The notes beneath the pieces are model-generated. The model made no database searches. It was not told the DNA's origin and was given only the letters and a program-made list of their open reading frames with translations. From a virus: a stretch of DNA of 21,153 nucleotides. Position numbers and translations under genes: made by a program. Of this stretch, positions 13,950 to 21,153 are shown piece after piece. The stretch spans positions 1 through 21,153 of the IMG/VR virus record IMGVR_UViG_3300033151_000360; one strand, given 5' to 3'. Numbering within the stretch: the first letter of the stretch is position 1; every line of letters begins with the position of its first letter.

Positions 13950-15498
13950 GCGGTTTGAACTGAACCCGGTTGATGCCAGAGATGGCTGGGCCGGCCTGTT
14001 ATCAGAAGAGGAGGTATTAGGACGTGAGAGAGCTATTCGTGACCACTTTGCACAGGGGGCCTTCTATGGACGACCGGATCGATCGGTTCCAGTACCCCCA
14101 ACCCGCACTCTTCAAGAAATTGCAGACCCTTATCTCACGGCGGGATCAGCTATTGCGGGAACAATTCCAGCAGGAATCGGAGGGGTTTCCGCTGGGATAC
14201 TCGACGCCGTTGGGGGTGGATCGGACCCGTTGGGGGCCGCCGCAGCCACCGTGCGAGGAATCCAAGACGATCTCACCTTTATGCCCCGATCCTTACGAGG
14301 ATCGGAAGATCTACTCTCCGCTCTGAAGTGGATGGAAGAGAACCCGGTTCTCAAGGCGATGGAGGACGGACAGAATTACCTAGGGGACAAGACCCTGGAG
14401 GTCACAGGCAGCCCGGGACTGGCAACCGCCGCATTCCTGGCCCCTGAGTTGATAGAAACGGCGTTCGGAGCGCCAAGCGCCCTGAATATGGGGCGCAAGG
14501 TATCGAAACAGCTAGCCCGGTTAGACCCGGGCGTGGTCGGATCGGGATCCGCTAAAATGAGCGGCAACCAGACAGGCGGGATCGGGGGCATGAATGCCCA
14601 AGGGCTAAAACCTGGAACGTCTAAGCTGGCATACGCAATGCGGCAATCGGGGGCCTCACCAGATGAGATATGGAAGGCAACCGGGGACCAGTTCGGGCAG
14701 CCGGCGTACTTCGATCGGGAAGGCAATTTCGGTTTCGAGTTCGACGACTCGAAGGCCGCGTACCTGGCACAGCCTCGCAGCTTTGAACAGGACGTGCTGG
14801 ATCTAGGTGACAAGATAACGCCCCTGGAGCGGGGCCGGTTGATGGAACTGCGCAACAAATACCATAACAGGACATGGCAAGAAACCCTTGAATTCAAGGA
14901 CATGACCGAAAAACTCGGGATGATGTCGGATTACGGGTCCATGCGGGCCCACTTCCAACACCCTGAAATAGACAAACACTATCCTACCCTGTTAGACGAC
15001 GTCCAGTACCGTGAGCAGGATATACCCGGCGCGTATGGGGAATATGCTGACAACCAGGTGACTATCAACCCCTGGGCGCACCAGGACGGATCGGTTCCCG
15101 GCGGGATGCGATCCACTAACTTACATGAACTCAGTGGCCACGCGGTACAGGACAAAGCGAACCTACCGCGCGGCGGTAACCCTGGAGAGTTTGCCAAGGA
15201 AGAGAACGCGGGGCGGATGCGAGTAAATGGGTTTATGGCCCGGGCTAAGGATGCCGAGGCGGCGGGCGATACTGCACAAGCCGCCGTGCTGATGGATAAG
15301 GCCAGGGCGCTGCAGGCCAAGCTATTTGCTGACCCTCGGACACCCGACGCCAAGTATTACGCATTGACAGGGGAGGCTAACGCAAGAGCTATCCAGAAAC
15401 GACGAAACATGACGATGGAAGAGCGATTAGCTAGACCGTTTTACCGAGACTTCGATGATCGGGGCCTTTGGGACCACCAAATTGTGAAATACAGGTAA
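13927..15498 (+). CDS. Virion-associated polyvalent-type protein with peptidase-like domain
   Basis: 523 aa from ATG 13927 (GGGAGG upstream); it overlaps the portal by 23 nt. The N-terminal half has a Gly/Ala-rich hydrophobic stretch (about residues 70-105) that could insert in a membrane or pack in the virion. The C-terminal domain resembles a metallopeptidase-like module of phage polyvalent proteins: STNLHELSGHAVQ (HELSGH at 400-405), RGGNPGEF, and GEANARAIQKR with Glu483. The zinc motif is unusual, with three residues between the histidine-glutamate pair and the second His. Such proteins are packaged and may be ejected into the host. Position after the portal is normal. Enzyme activity is inferred, not certain. 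Confidence 0.6.
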   Translation: MSRNTRNKRFELNPVDARDGWAGLLSEEEVLGRERAIRDHFAQGAFYGRPDRSVPVPPTRTLQEIADPYLTAGSAIAGTIPAGIGGVSAGILDAVGGGSDPLGAAAATVRGIQDDLTFMPRSLRGSEDLLSALKWMEENPVLKAMEDGQNYLGDKTLEVTGSPGLATAAFLAPELIETAFGAPSALNMGRKVSKQLARLDPGVVGSGSAKMSGNQTGGIGGMNAQGLKPGTSKLAYAMRQSGASPDEIWKATGDQFGQPAYFDREGNFGFEFDDSKAAYLAQPRSFEQDVLDLGDKITPLERGRLMELRNKYHNRTWQETLEFKDMTEKLGMMSDYGSMRAHFQHPEIDKHYPTLLDDVQYREQDIPGAYGEYADNQVTINPWAHQDGSVPGGMRSTNLHELSGHAVQDKANLPRGGNPGEFAKEENAGRMRVNGFMARAKDAEAAGDTAQAAVLMDKARALQAKLFADPRTPDAKYYALTGEANARAIQKRRNMTMEERLARPFYRDFDDRGLWDHQIVKYR

Positions 15499-15503
15499 TA
15501 ATT

Positions 15504-16649
15504 ATGGCTAAGATATCGAAAGCAAGAGCACTACGTCAACAGATAGCCAGGCTGGCAGCTAAGCAGCGACGACAGCAGACGCACGAGGCGGGGGGTCCTA
15601 AAGTCCGCAACATGGCAGACTATGACCCCGGTTCCTCCACTATGAAGGTCGAGGGTGTGTCAGGCATGGTTGATAACTTGAGGGCGGGCACACAAAGCCA
15701 CTTCAAGATTGACGATCCGGACATGCCATACAGTGACCAGGCCCGCTACGATAGGGCGCACCAGTTACTCTTGCAGAATGACGACGGATCACCGGTTTTT
15801 GAGTCAATGGGCCTGTTATTCGATGAGGGCAACCGGAAGCCACAGAAGCGGGGAAATTCTCCGGGTATGTGGATGGACGAGACGGGCGAACTGAACCGTA
15901 GCCCGACAACAGAATATACGTTCGACAAGGCTGAACCGTGGCGTCAAAACCTGGCCGGGGATTATGCCATGGCGGTTATGGGTCAAGATGGCGTGGCGAT
16001 CTCAGACATGCAACCAGGGTTACCTCGGGGGCCCGGCTACGTGTCGATCATGAGGCAACCTGGATCAGGCATTGAGAAATCGCTGGATAAGCTGGGATTA
16101 CTGGAATCACAGATGGACAGCGGCTTTACAGGGCCCGGGCCCCGCGTCGGTTTAGGCAGTGATACCGCATTCGGAGCCCCCGGTTCCCGAGGCGATATCA
16201 TTGGATCTATGGGCGAGATCTCACCGGCAGAAGCGATGCGGTGGAAGATGGCCATCGGAGACGGGGCTGAGATGTTCCACAGGCCTGGAGGTGACGACGC
16301 CTACAGAGCGGCGCAGGGCTACAAATACTCTTCAGTGGCGGATAACTTAGGGAATGTAAAAAATTCCTTCCTGGAAAGAGGCATGGCTAAGGAGTTCGAC
16401 GTTATGCTCCGACAATCTGCTAAACAGTCGGTTGAAGCGTACAAAAAGATGGGCAACATAAGCCGGACGAAAGGCAACCCTAACTTCGGGATCGTGTGGG
16501 ACCACCTGAACATGAAGGAGAATAAAGGGCGGATGGCTGATGAGATCTTGCAGGAACTGATTGATACTAAGACTATCTCTATGGAGGAAATGAACGCTAT
16601 AATGCAACAGTTTTCACCTCAGTCACAACCACAAGGACTCCTAGCATGA
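15504..16649 (+). CDS. Unrecognised structural-region protein
   Basis: 381 aa from ATG 15504, chosen for the AGG nine bases upstream rather than an in-frame ATG inside the previous gene. The N-terminus is strongly basic (KISKARALRQQIARLAAKQR), the middle is Gly/Pro/Asp-rich with few long helices, and residues about 290-370 are helical. It lies between the peptidase-like protein and the scaffold, so it may be packaged with the former or bind DNA through its basic start. I do not recognise a family. Confidence 0.65.
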   Translation: MAKISKARALRQQIARLAAKQRRQQTHEAGGPKVRNMADYDPGSSTMKVEGVSGMVDNLRAGTQSHFKIDDPDMPYSDQARYDRAHQLLLQNDDGSPVFESMGLLFDEGNRKPQKRGNSPGMWMDETGELNRSPTTEYTFDKAEPWRQNLAGDYAMAVMGQDGVAISDMQPGLPRGPGYVSIMRQPGSGIEKSLDKLGLLESQMDSGFTGPGPRVGLGSDTAFGAPGSRGDIIGSMGEISPAEAMRWKMAIGDGAEMFHRPGGDDAYRAAQGYKYSSVADNLGNVKNSFLERGMAKEFDVMLRQSAKQSVEAYKKMGNISRTKGNPNFGIVWDHLNMKENKGRMADEILQELIDTKTISMEEMNAIMQQFSPQSQPQGLLA

Positions 16650-16936
16650 ACACTAACAATTTGAGACAGAAAGCAATAGAAGACCGAATTGAACAGGAGC
16701 TTTACGAAGCGCAGGAAGTTAAGAAAATTAAGATCCGGTTCCTGGATGACTTTTTCGACAGGAAGGAGAAGGAATTATGGGACGCCTTCGGTCGTACTAA
16801 GATCGGAGACTCTACAAGCCTAATCGAGATACACCACCAGTTCAAGTCGCTCAACGCCCTCAGAGCAGAGGTACAGACAGCGGTTAACACTGGTAAGTTG
16901 GCGCAAGCCGAAAAGGATGCTACGCGGCCCGCGTAG
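16646..16936 (+). CDS. Small helical protein before the scaffold
   Basis: 96 aa, starting inside the previous stop (ATGA) with AAGGA upstream. It is charged and helical: RIEQELYEAQEVKKIKIRFL, FFDRKEKELWDAFGRT and EIHHQFKSLNALRAEVQTAV. Short proteins with this F-x-x-x-x-x-x-L-W/F-x-A-F...HHQ-x-K-x-L pattern occur in phage head gene clusters, but I cannot name a function. Its last codons and stop are one arm of a strong palindrome. Confidence 0.65.
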   Translation: MNTNNLRQKAIEDRIEQELYEAQEVKKIKIRFLDDFFDRKEKELWDAFGRTKIGDSTSLIEIHHQFKSLNALRAEVQTAVNTGKLAQAEKDATRPA

Positions 16937-16939
16937 CAT
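16917..16939. other. Perfect 11-bp inverted repeat at the end of the pre-scaffold gene
   Basis: ATGCTACGCGG, one C, then CCGCGTAGCAT. It covers the stop codon and touches the -35 box of the next promoter. There is no T run in the rightward direction, so it is not a standard terminator; an operator site, RNA processing hairpin or transcription pause are possible. Confidence 0.7.
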
Positions 16940-16967
16940 TGACAATAACACGTAAAACAGGTATATA
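16939..16967 (+). promoter_or_regulatory. Strong sigma70-type promoter at the scaffold gene
   Basis: TTGACA (16939-16944), 17-nt spacer, TATATA (16962-16967), nearly ideal. The scaffold ATG starts only two bases after the -10, so RNA from here begins inside the scaffold frame. It would therefore raise capsid mRNA relative to scaffold. Confidence 0.6.
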
Positions 16968-16969
16968 CT

Positions 16970-18049
16970 ATGTCAGAAGTAGAAACTAACCCTACCCCAA
17001 CTGGGGCGGACGTTGACCCTTTAGATCAGATTGCGGATCTTCTAGTCGAAGATCCAGAAAAACAACCAGATACAGCAGAAACACAAGTTGACGCAAAAGC
17101 TGGCGACGCGGGCCCTGATGGGGATCCCGACACGCCTACCGCTGATGACGATGCGACGGTTGCAGATGCACAGGTTGTTGATGGCGATGATGGCGATGGC
17201 GATGACGACCGCACCCTCTCTCAGATGATGGGCCTGGCAGATGATCAGGTAAACATCAACGAAGAAACTGGTGAAATGTCACTCCGTACGAAAGTAGACG
17301 GAGTCGAAGAAACTGTAAACCTCAAAGAGGTTTTAGCCGGCTATCAAACATCAAAATACAACACTCAGAAGTCGATGGCTCTTGCAGAGGATCGGAAAAC
17401 TTTTGAGGCAGCAGCTGGCAAAAAAGCAGGGGAGATCAAGCAAGTGCTCGAACTCAACTCAGCTTTAACGCAGCGTTTGCAGAGTGAGCTATTGCGAGAA
17501 TTCCAGTCCACTAACTGGGATGAGTTGCGACAGACTGACCCGGCAGAATATGCGGCCAGGCAGCAAGACCAGTCGGTTAGATACAACCAACTGCAGCAGA
17601 TACAGCAACAAGTACAGCAGCAGTATGGGCAAGCCGACCAACAGCAACAGCAGCAGAACAACACCAACATGCAGGCTGAGCTAGCGAACCAACGACAAGT
17701 AATGATGGACAATAACCCAACCTGGCACGATCAGGCGGTTATGAAAACCGAAGTTGCTGAGATCCGGACATTCCTAGCCGACACATACGGGTTGTCTGAG
17801 GCTGATATCTCGGTGATATCGGACGCGAAAGCGATCCACATTATCCAGGATGCCATGGCCTTCAGAAAGGGAGCCCCGGTTGCTAAACAGCGAATTGCTG
17901 CAGTGCCTAAAATGCAAAAGTCGAGAGGTGTTAAGCCTAAAAAAGTTAGCAAACTCGACAGACTAACCAAAGCGGCGCGGAGTGCTACAGGAGCCCAGAA
18001 ACGGGACCTACAGACCGACGCCATAGCAGAATTATTAAGCGGGGGATGA
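16970..18049 (+). CDS. Head scaffolding protein
   Basis: 359 aa. The acidic, Asp-rich N-terminus (residues 1-80, with runs like DGDDGDGDDD), the Gln-rich coiled-coil middle (about 205-240, QQIQQQVQQQYGQ) and the basic C-terminus (KPKKVSKLDRLTKAARS) give the typical scaffold layout, in which the basic end binds capsid. Position immediately before the capsid gene agrees. It directs prohead assembly and is then released. The ribosome site is CAGG, weaker than in neighbours. No protease was seen that would remove it. Confidence 0.85.
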   Translation: MSEVETNPTPTGADVDPLDQIADLLVEDPEKQPDTAETQVDAKAGDAGPDGDPDTPTADDDATVADAQVVDGDDGDGDDDRTLSQMMGLADDQVNINEETGEMSLRTKVDGVEETVNLKEVLAGYQTSKYNTQKSMALAEDRKTFEAAAGKKAGEIKQVLELNSALTQRLQSELLREFQSTNWDELRQTDPAEYAARQQDQSVRYNQLQQIQQQVQQQYGQADQQQQQQNNTNMQAELANQRQVMMDNNPTWHDQAVMKTEVAEIRTFLADTYGLSEADISVISDAKAIHIIQDAMAFRKGAPVAKQRIAAVPKMQKSRGVKPKKVSKLDRLTKAARSATGAQKRDLQTDAIAELLSGG

Positions 18050-18065
18050 CCCCAAGGAACGAACA

Positions 18066-19118
18066 ATGAGCACAGCTAATTTAGATAGCGCAGACCTCAA
18101 AGCGGTCCCATTAAACGGGCTGATTAAAGAGGACGTTATGAACAAGATATGGGATATCTCGAAGATCCCATTGCCTTTCACAGACATGATCGGTTCTGGA
18201 TCAGCTAAGAACGCGTACAAAGAATGGACCACAGACGAACTAGCGGCTCCTGATGTGGATAACGCGATTGTTGACGGTGCGGACGCTACAGGCAACGACA
18301 CCCAGACAGGAGAGCGTGTGGGTAACCACCACCAGACGTCCGATAAGGTCGTTAAAGTGTCTTACCGTGCTAACGCATCTGATACGATCGGTAGAGCTAA
18401 GGAATTAGCGTACCAGTTGACTAGACGACAGCAGGAATTGCGCCGTGATGTTGAGGCAATTTCGATGCTTAACCAGGCGTCTATTGCTGATAACGGTGAT
18501 GCAGTAGCGGGTAAAGTTGGCGGCTTGCCTACGTGGATGCGAACCAATACTGTCAACCTGACTACCCCGGTCGGCTTCAACAACACTACTGGAGTAACTA
18601 CGGTTCCGACGGCTACAACCGACGGTATCACGTTGACTGAGAGCGCGATCCGTGACGTGGTTGAGAGCATTTACAACGAAGGTGGTGATCCTACAGTCTT
18701 GATGACAGTGCCGGGCATTATCAGAAAAATCTCTGAGTACCTATTCACATCAAGTGCACGTGTTGCAACGTTGATGTCTGATCAGGGCAAGAGCTCTGAA
18801 AAAGCAACAGCACTTGGATCGGTTAACGTGTTTGTTACTGACTTCGGAACGTTACGCCTAGTGCCTAACAGACTGCAGCAGTTGTATGACGCGGTATATG
18901 CTAACCCAAGTTTGACAGCGGATTTCGCGGATGTCTTCATCCTGGATCCTGCGTACCTTAGCTTGTGTTACTTGTACGGATACCGTACAGACAACCTAGC
19001 TAAAACCGGTCTAGCGGAAAACCGCCAGATGGCAGTTGATTGGTCTTTGATCGTGAACACTGAAAAAGCTCACGGCATCATTGCATCGGTCGATCCTACT
19101 GCGGCTATGACAGCGTAA
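18066..19118 (+). CDS. Major capsid protein (SU10 type, DUF5309)
   Basis: 350 aa with AAGGAA before ATG 18066. Family marks are the start LPFTDMIGSGSAKNAYKEW, the central region with VKVSYRANASDTIGRAKEL and QQELRRDVEAISML, the loop VLMTVPGIIRKISEYL, and the end VFILDPAYLSLCYLYGYRTD with WSLIVNTEKAHGIIASV. This matches the HK97-fold major head protein family of phage SU10 and relatives (DUF5309). It forms the icosahedral shell. Expression is shaped by the promoter at 16939-16967 and by the terminator directly after the gene. Confidence 0.92.
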   Translation: MSTANLDSADLKAVPLNGLIKEDVMNKIWDISKIPLPFTDMIGSGSAKNAYKEWTTDELAAPDVDNAIVDGADATGNDTQTGERVGNHHQTSDKVVKVSYRANASDTIGRAKELAYQLTRRQQELRRDVEAISMLNQASIADNGDAVAGKVGGLPTWMRTNTVNLTTPVGFNNTTGVTTVPTATTDGITLTESAIRDVVESIYNEGGDPTVLMTVPGIIRKISEYLFTSSARVATLMSDQGKSSEKATALGSVNVFVTDFGTLRLVPNRLQQLYDAVYANPSLTADFADVFILDPAYLSLCYLYGYRTDNLAKTGLAENRQMAVDWSLIVNTEKAHGIIASVDPTAAMTA

Positions 19119-19132
19119 GATATGATGTACTT

Positions 19133-19159
19133 GGGGCGGGGCAACCCGTCCCTCTTTTT
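19133..19159 (+). terminator. Intrinsic terminator after the capsid gene
   Basis: GGGGCGGG (19133-19140), GNRA tetraloop GCAA, CCCGTCCC (19145-19152), then TCTTTTT. Eight pairs including one G-U. It ends most capsid transcripts just before the ribosome site of the next gene, so downstream genes would be made at lower level by read-through. Confidence 0.85.
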
Positions 19160-19169
19160 AGGAGAAATC

Positions 19170-19430
19170 ATGAGAGCAAGAAACACACATACAGCCCCGT
19201 TTAACCTGGAATCAGGCGTCTGTGAAGCAGGCGACGAGGCAGAATTTACCGGCGCGGAATTTATGTTCCTAGCCAAAATGAACCGAGCTGAGATCGTCGT
19301 AACCGACGAGGAAAAGGCAGCAGCGGCCGAAGAAAACCCGATCAGACCTTTGACGCCCGCAGAAAAAGGCGCGGCAACCAAGGCGGCCAATGCAGCCAAG
19401 AAAGCGGCTGATCAACCTAGCTTTACCTGA
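19170..19430 (+). CDS. Small unrecognised head-region protein
   Basis: 86 aa from ATG 19170, chosen because AGGAG lies seven bases ahead; an upstream in-frame ATG would run through the terminator. The first 45 residues include NLESGVCEAGDEAEFTGAEF and look folded; the tail is a Lys/Ala-rich helix (EKGAATKAANAAKKAADQ). It could be a capsid-binding or head completion protein. Stop and next start overlap (TGATG). Confidence 0.65.
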   Translation: MRARNTHTAPFNLESGVCEAGDEAEFTGAEFMFLAKMNRAEIVVTDEEKAAAAEENPIRPLTPAEKGAATKAANAAKKAADQPSFT

Positions 19431-19786
19431 TGGCGATCCACGAGGGACCGATCAAACATGAGTTCCACTACCAGCCCCATACAGGCGTTTTAACGGCGGT
19501 TCAGACTCAGGCGACTGAAGACATGATCTTAGCCAGAAACGCGGAGCTGCGGAAGAACCCGGGGGCTCTACGTGACCTGGGGCAGGATGAAGAAGGAGGA
19601 TCCTGGGGACGGCAAATGGCCTCGATCCCGTTCATCATGTTCCAGGCGGCCATCAAGGCCGGTTTCGACTTAACGAATACAGACGCCAAGTACGCCGCTA
19701 AAGAGATGCAGCGGTTTTTGGCAACTCCAAAGGGTAAAAGGTGCCTGGTACAGGCTACCGATACTCGAATTTATACAGGACAATAA
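19430..19786 (+). CDS. Small head-region protein of a recurring phage type, function unknown
   Basis: 118 aa. The pattern HTGVLTAVQTQATEDMILAR followed by NAELRK, then RQMASIPFIMFQAAIKAGFD and a basic end resembles small proteins that recur between capsid and adaptor genes in podoviruses. In that group the middle usually has a RHVASIP motif; here it is RQMASIP. It may be a minor head or connector component. No enzyme motif is present. Translation is probably coupled to the preceding gene. Confidence 0.65.
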   Translation: MAIHEGPIKHEFHYQPHTGVLTAVQTQATEDMILARNAELRKNPGALRDLGQDEEGGSWGRQMASIPFIMFQAAIKAGFDLTNTDAKYAAKEMQRFLATPKGKRCLVQATDTRIYTGQ

Positions 19787-19788
19787 TT

Positions 19789-20055
19789 ATGGCTGGAAAA
19801 CTATGTATAGGCGAGCACGCGAACAATATCGGCGCCGGGCATATATCCGCGTCAAAGGCGTATTGTGAGGGCATGGCGTACCGTGCGTCAGGAACGGCGC
19901 TAGCAAAGCCGGTGCAGGACAACCCGCACCAGACCACATCTGAGGACTGGCGGGCCTGGAACTTCGGTTGGTCTAAAGCTGATGGCAACGCCGGCGGCTC
20001 GATATCCCAAACGGATCTCGGTTGCTGCGCTGCAGTGCCACCGGTTCTTGTGTGA
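19789..20055 (+). CDS. RMF/CrpP-like small protein
   Basis: 88 aa from ATG 19789 (AGGA upstream); the previous gene ends two bases earlier. Residues about 20-65 (ASKAYCEGMAYRASGT, then NPHQTTSEDWRAWNFGWSKA) fit the short pattern A-x-x-x-G-x-x-A ... NP ... W-x-x-GW seen in the ribosome modulation factor/CrpP family. RMF dimerises ribosomes in E. coli; phage members are of unknown role. The tail (GGSISQTDLGCCAAVPPVLV) is not part of that pattern. It is odd to find it inside the head gene block. Confidence 0.55.
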   Translation: MAGKLCIGEHANNIGAGHISASKAYCEGMAYRASGTALAKPVQDNPHQTTSEDWRAWNFGWSKADGNAGGSISQTDLGCCAAVPPVLV

Positions 20056-20444
20056 TGTTTAGTCCACTTTTAATGATGCGAACCAGGGGCCTTATAGGGC
20101 CTTTTGTCGGTAAACATTTCAAGGTGCCGGGGTTATCGCGTAGCGCAGGCAACGCCCACGCAACTGGTGGGCCATCAGGCCCCCCGGTGTGGGATGCCTC
20201 GCTTCCTGAAGTCAATGTCCCTCAGAACGGGGCGTGGACGCAGGACCTGAACGACTTTACCAGCGGTGCGGATCCGCAAACGTTTGCGATCGTAACTGGA
20301 GGGCTCCCAACTGGGATAACGCTCAACAGTAACGGCACGTTCAGCGGCACCGTAACTAACCTGGGTGGATCCGGTTCGGTCACATACTCAGCAACCAACA
20401 GCGCGGGGGCGGCGACGTCAACAACCCAAACGTGGTCATTTTAA
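20055..20444 (+). CDS. Ig-like (He_PIG type) domain protein
   Basis: 129 aa from ATG 20055, which overlaps the previous TGA (TGATG); no strong ribosome site, so coupled translation is likely. After a basic N-terminal region, residues about 57-129 form a putative immunoglobulin-like domain: QTFAIVTGGLPTGITLNSNG, FSGTVTNLGGSGSVTYSATN, and SAGAATSTTQTWSF. This is the P-x-G-[I/L]-x-L...G-x-[F/I]-SGT...A-x-N-x-x-G pattern. Such domains decorate phage heads or tails and may help weak binding to cell surfaces. Here it is a stand-alone short protein beside the capsid genes. Confidence 0.7.
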   Translation: MFSPLLMMRTRGLIGPFVGKHFKVPGLSRSAGNAHATGGPSGPPVWDASLPEVNVPQNGAWTQDLNDFTSGADPQTFAIVTGGLPTGITLNSNGTFSGTVTNLGGSGSVTYSATNSAGAATSTTQTWSF

Positions 20445-20464
20445 ATTTTAACTAAGGAAACAAC

Positions 20465-20692
20465 ATGGTATACGCAATTTTATTAATTTTTTTCGGAATG
20501 TTTGAAGCTGAACAGGCAGTCATTATCCAGGCAGCATGTGACGTGCCACCACCTCAACCGGTTTCGCTATCGTTCGATCATAGGGATGGTGTAATTAAAA
20601 CATTTGGTGATGGTAGTACGCTAACGGTCACGAATTACTCTACGCTGGCCAGGAACCCGGATGGAGTGGAAGTTTACTTCACGGGTGACTAA
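20465..20692 (+). CDS. Small protein with hydrophobic N-terminus
   Basis: 75 aa with AAGGAA before ATG 20465. The start MVYAILLIFFGMFEAEQAVI could be a signal or membrane segment; the rest (from QPVSLSFDHRDGVIKTFGDG) reads as beta strands. Its last 32 nt overlap the lipoprotein gene in another frame. No family recognised. Confidence 0.55.
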   Translation: MVYAILLIFFGMFEAEQAVIIQAACDVPPPQPVSLSFDHRDGVIKTFGDGSTLTVTNYSTLARNPDGVEVYFTGD

Positions 20693-20876
20693 GCACTTAT
20701 CTAGTGTGCTTTTCGCGGTATTTGTGGCTGGATGTTCTACCAGCCACATTTACGTGAACAGCGGAAAGGGCGGGAAAGCTGGACCCGTCGCAGACCTGGA
20801 CGCGGATCTAGCTATCGAAGTAGGCAAAGAAGTAGGGTCTGAAGTAGACACTGAAGTTATAGGCATAACCCCATGA
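20661..20876 (+). CDS. Small predicted lipoprotein
   Basis: 71 aa from ATG 20661 (AGGA seven bases ahead); GTG 20685 is an alternative start. The N-terminus is basic, then hydrophobic, then the lipobox VAGC (LSSVLFAVFVAGCSTSH), predicting export and lipid attachment at the Cys. The mature part is short and acidic, with a repeated Glu-Val pattern (IEVGKEVGSEVDTEV). The overlap with an upstream gene for a hydrophobic protein recalls Rz/Rz1 spanin pairs, but the partner lacks the coiled coil expected. Its stop overlaps the next start (ATGA). Confidence 0.65.
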   Translation: MEWKFTSRVTKHLSSVLFAVFVAGCSTSHIYVNSGKGGKAGPVADLDADLAIEVGKEVGSEVDTEVIGITP

Positions 20877-21153
20877 ATTATACCGAGATTAAAGACGCTG
20901 CCATAAGTTTCTCGATGAGAACGGACAGCGAGACAGCCAGCCACGTGGATACCTTCCTCAGGATGGTAGAAGCAAGGCTCGACCGGTTACTCTCTATCAG
21001 GATCTTGATGAACAGAGCGGTCCTAAGTTTGATCGAGGGAACCAGCTACTACGCTACGCCGGCGGACATGCTCTCAATCCGTGACATCCAAGTAAACAGG
21101 GACGGGGTCATGATCACCCCGGTTTATGTCAACCCTGAAACCATGAATAACAA
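20873..21153 (+). CDS. Head-tail adaptor (P22 gp4-like), partial
   Basis: The first 93 codons; the gene runs off the right edge. The start MNYTEIKDAAISFSMRTDSE and the helix HVDTFLRMVEARLDRLLSIR, then YYATPADMLSIRDIQVNRDG, fit the phage adaptor family: two helices, then Y-Y-x-x-P-x-D-x-L-x-[I/L]-R-x-[I/V]. In podoviruses this ring binds below the portal and joins it to the tail. Position after capsid and small head genes is as expected. The four-base overlap with the lipoprotein gene supports the start. Confidence 0.8.
   Translation, partial: MNYTEIKDAAISFSMRTDSETASHVDTFLRMVEARLDRLLSIRILMNRAVLSLIEGTSYYATPADMLSIRDIQVNRDGVMITPVYVNPETMNN

Overview
The window is part of a tailed double-stranded DNA phage genome, most likely a podovirus-type phage or prophage of a Gram-negative bacterium. 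The evidence is a Terminase_3/PBSX-type large terminase, a P22-type portal, a scaffold, an SU10-type (DUF5309) major capsid protein and a P22 gp4-like adaptor in the usual order, beside a phage replication module. I saw no tRNA, integrase or host gene, and the host genus cannot be read from the sequence. Nearly every gene has a GGAGA/AGGAG ribosome binding site and many overlap by 1-4 nt, which indicates long polycistronic units.

Left arm (1-5690, minus strand): a leftward early/replication operon. From its promoter it runs DUF932-like protein, a small exported peptide, three unrecognised proteins, a ribbon-helix-helix protein, a QQP-repeat protein, a DUF2800 PD-(D/E)XK nuclease with a probable Fe-S cluster, a small frameshifted ORF, a DUF2815 single-strand DNA-binding protein, and the N-terminal exonuclease domain of a family A DNA polymerase cut by the window edge.

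Divergent control region (5691-6213): facing promoters share an inverted TGACACTT motif. The rightward leader holds two small ORFs, mutually exclusive hairpins and a 12-bp-stem terminator lying inside the second small ORF. This looks like a translation-linked attenuator ahead of the primase-helicase gene (6214-8553), which itself carries an exact 54-bp tandem duplication.

8547-8914 is a candidate replication origin or control region. It has six copies of a 15-bp palindrome CGTCT-N5-AGACG, four of them in two abutting pairs 41 bp apart, plus AT-rich DNA and long inverted repeats. A rightward promoter follows.

Right arm (9001-21153, plus strand): packaging and head genes. These are two small genes, a DUF6378-like protein, terminase large subunit (C-terminal end displaced into the +1 frame), portal, a polyvalent/peptidase-like protein, two unrecognised proteins, scaffold, capsid, then small head-tail genes including an Ig-like domain protein, an RMF/CrpP-like protein, a lipoprotein and the start of an adaptor. 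The scaffold-capsid pair is bracketed by a hairpin plus promoter upstream and an intrinsic terminator downstream. Several genes show likely one-base shifts, so sequencing or assembly error should be excluded before giving them biological meaning.
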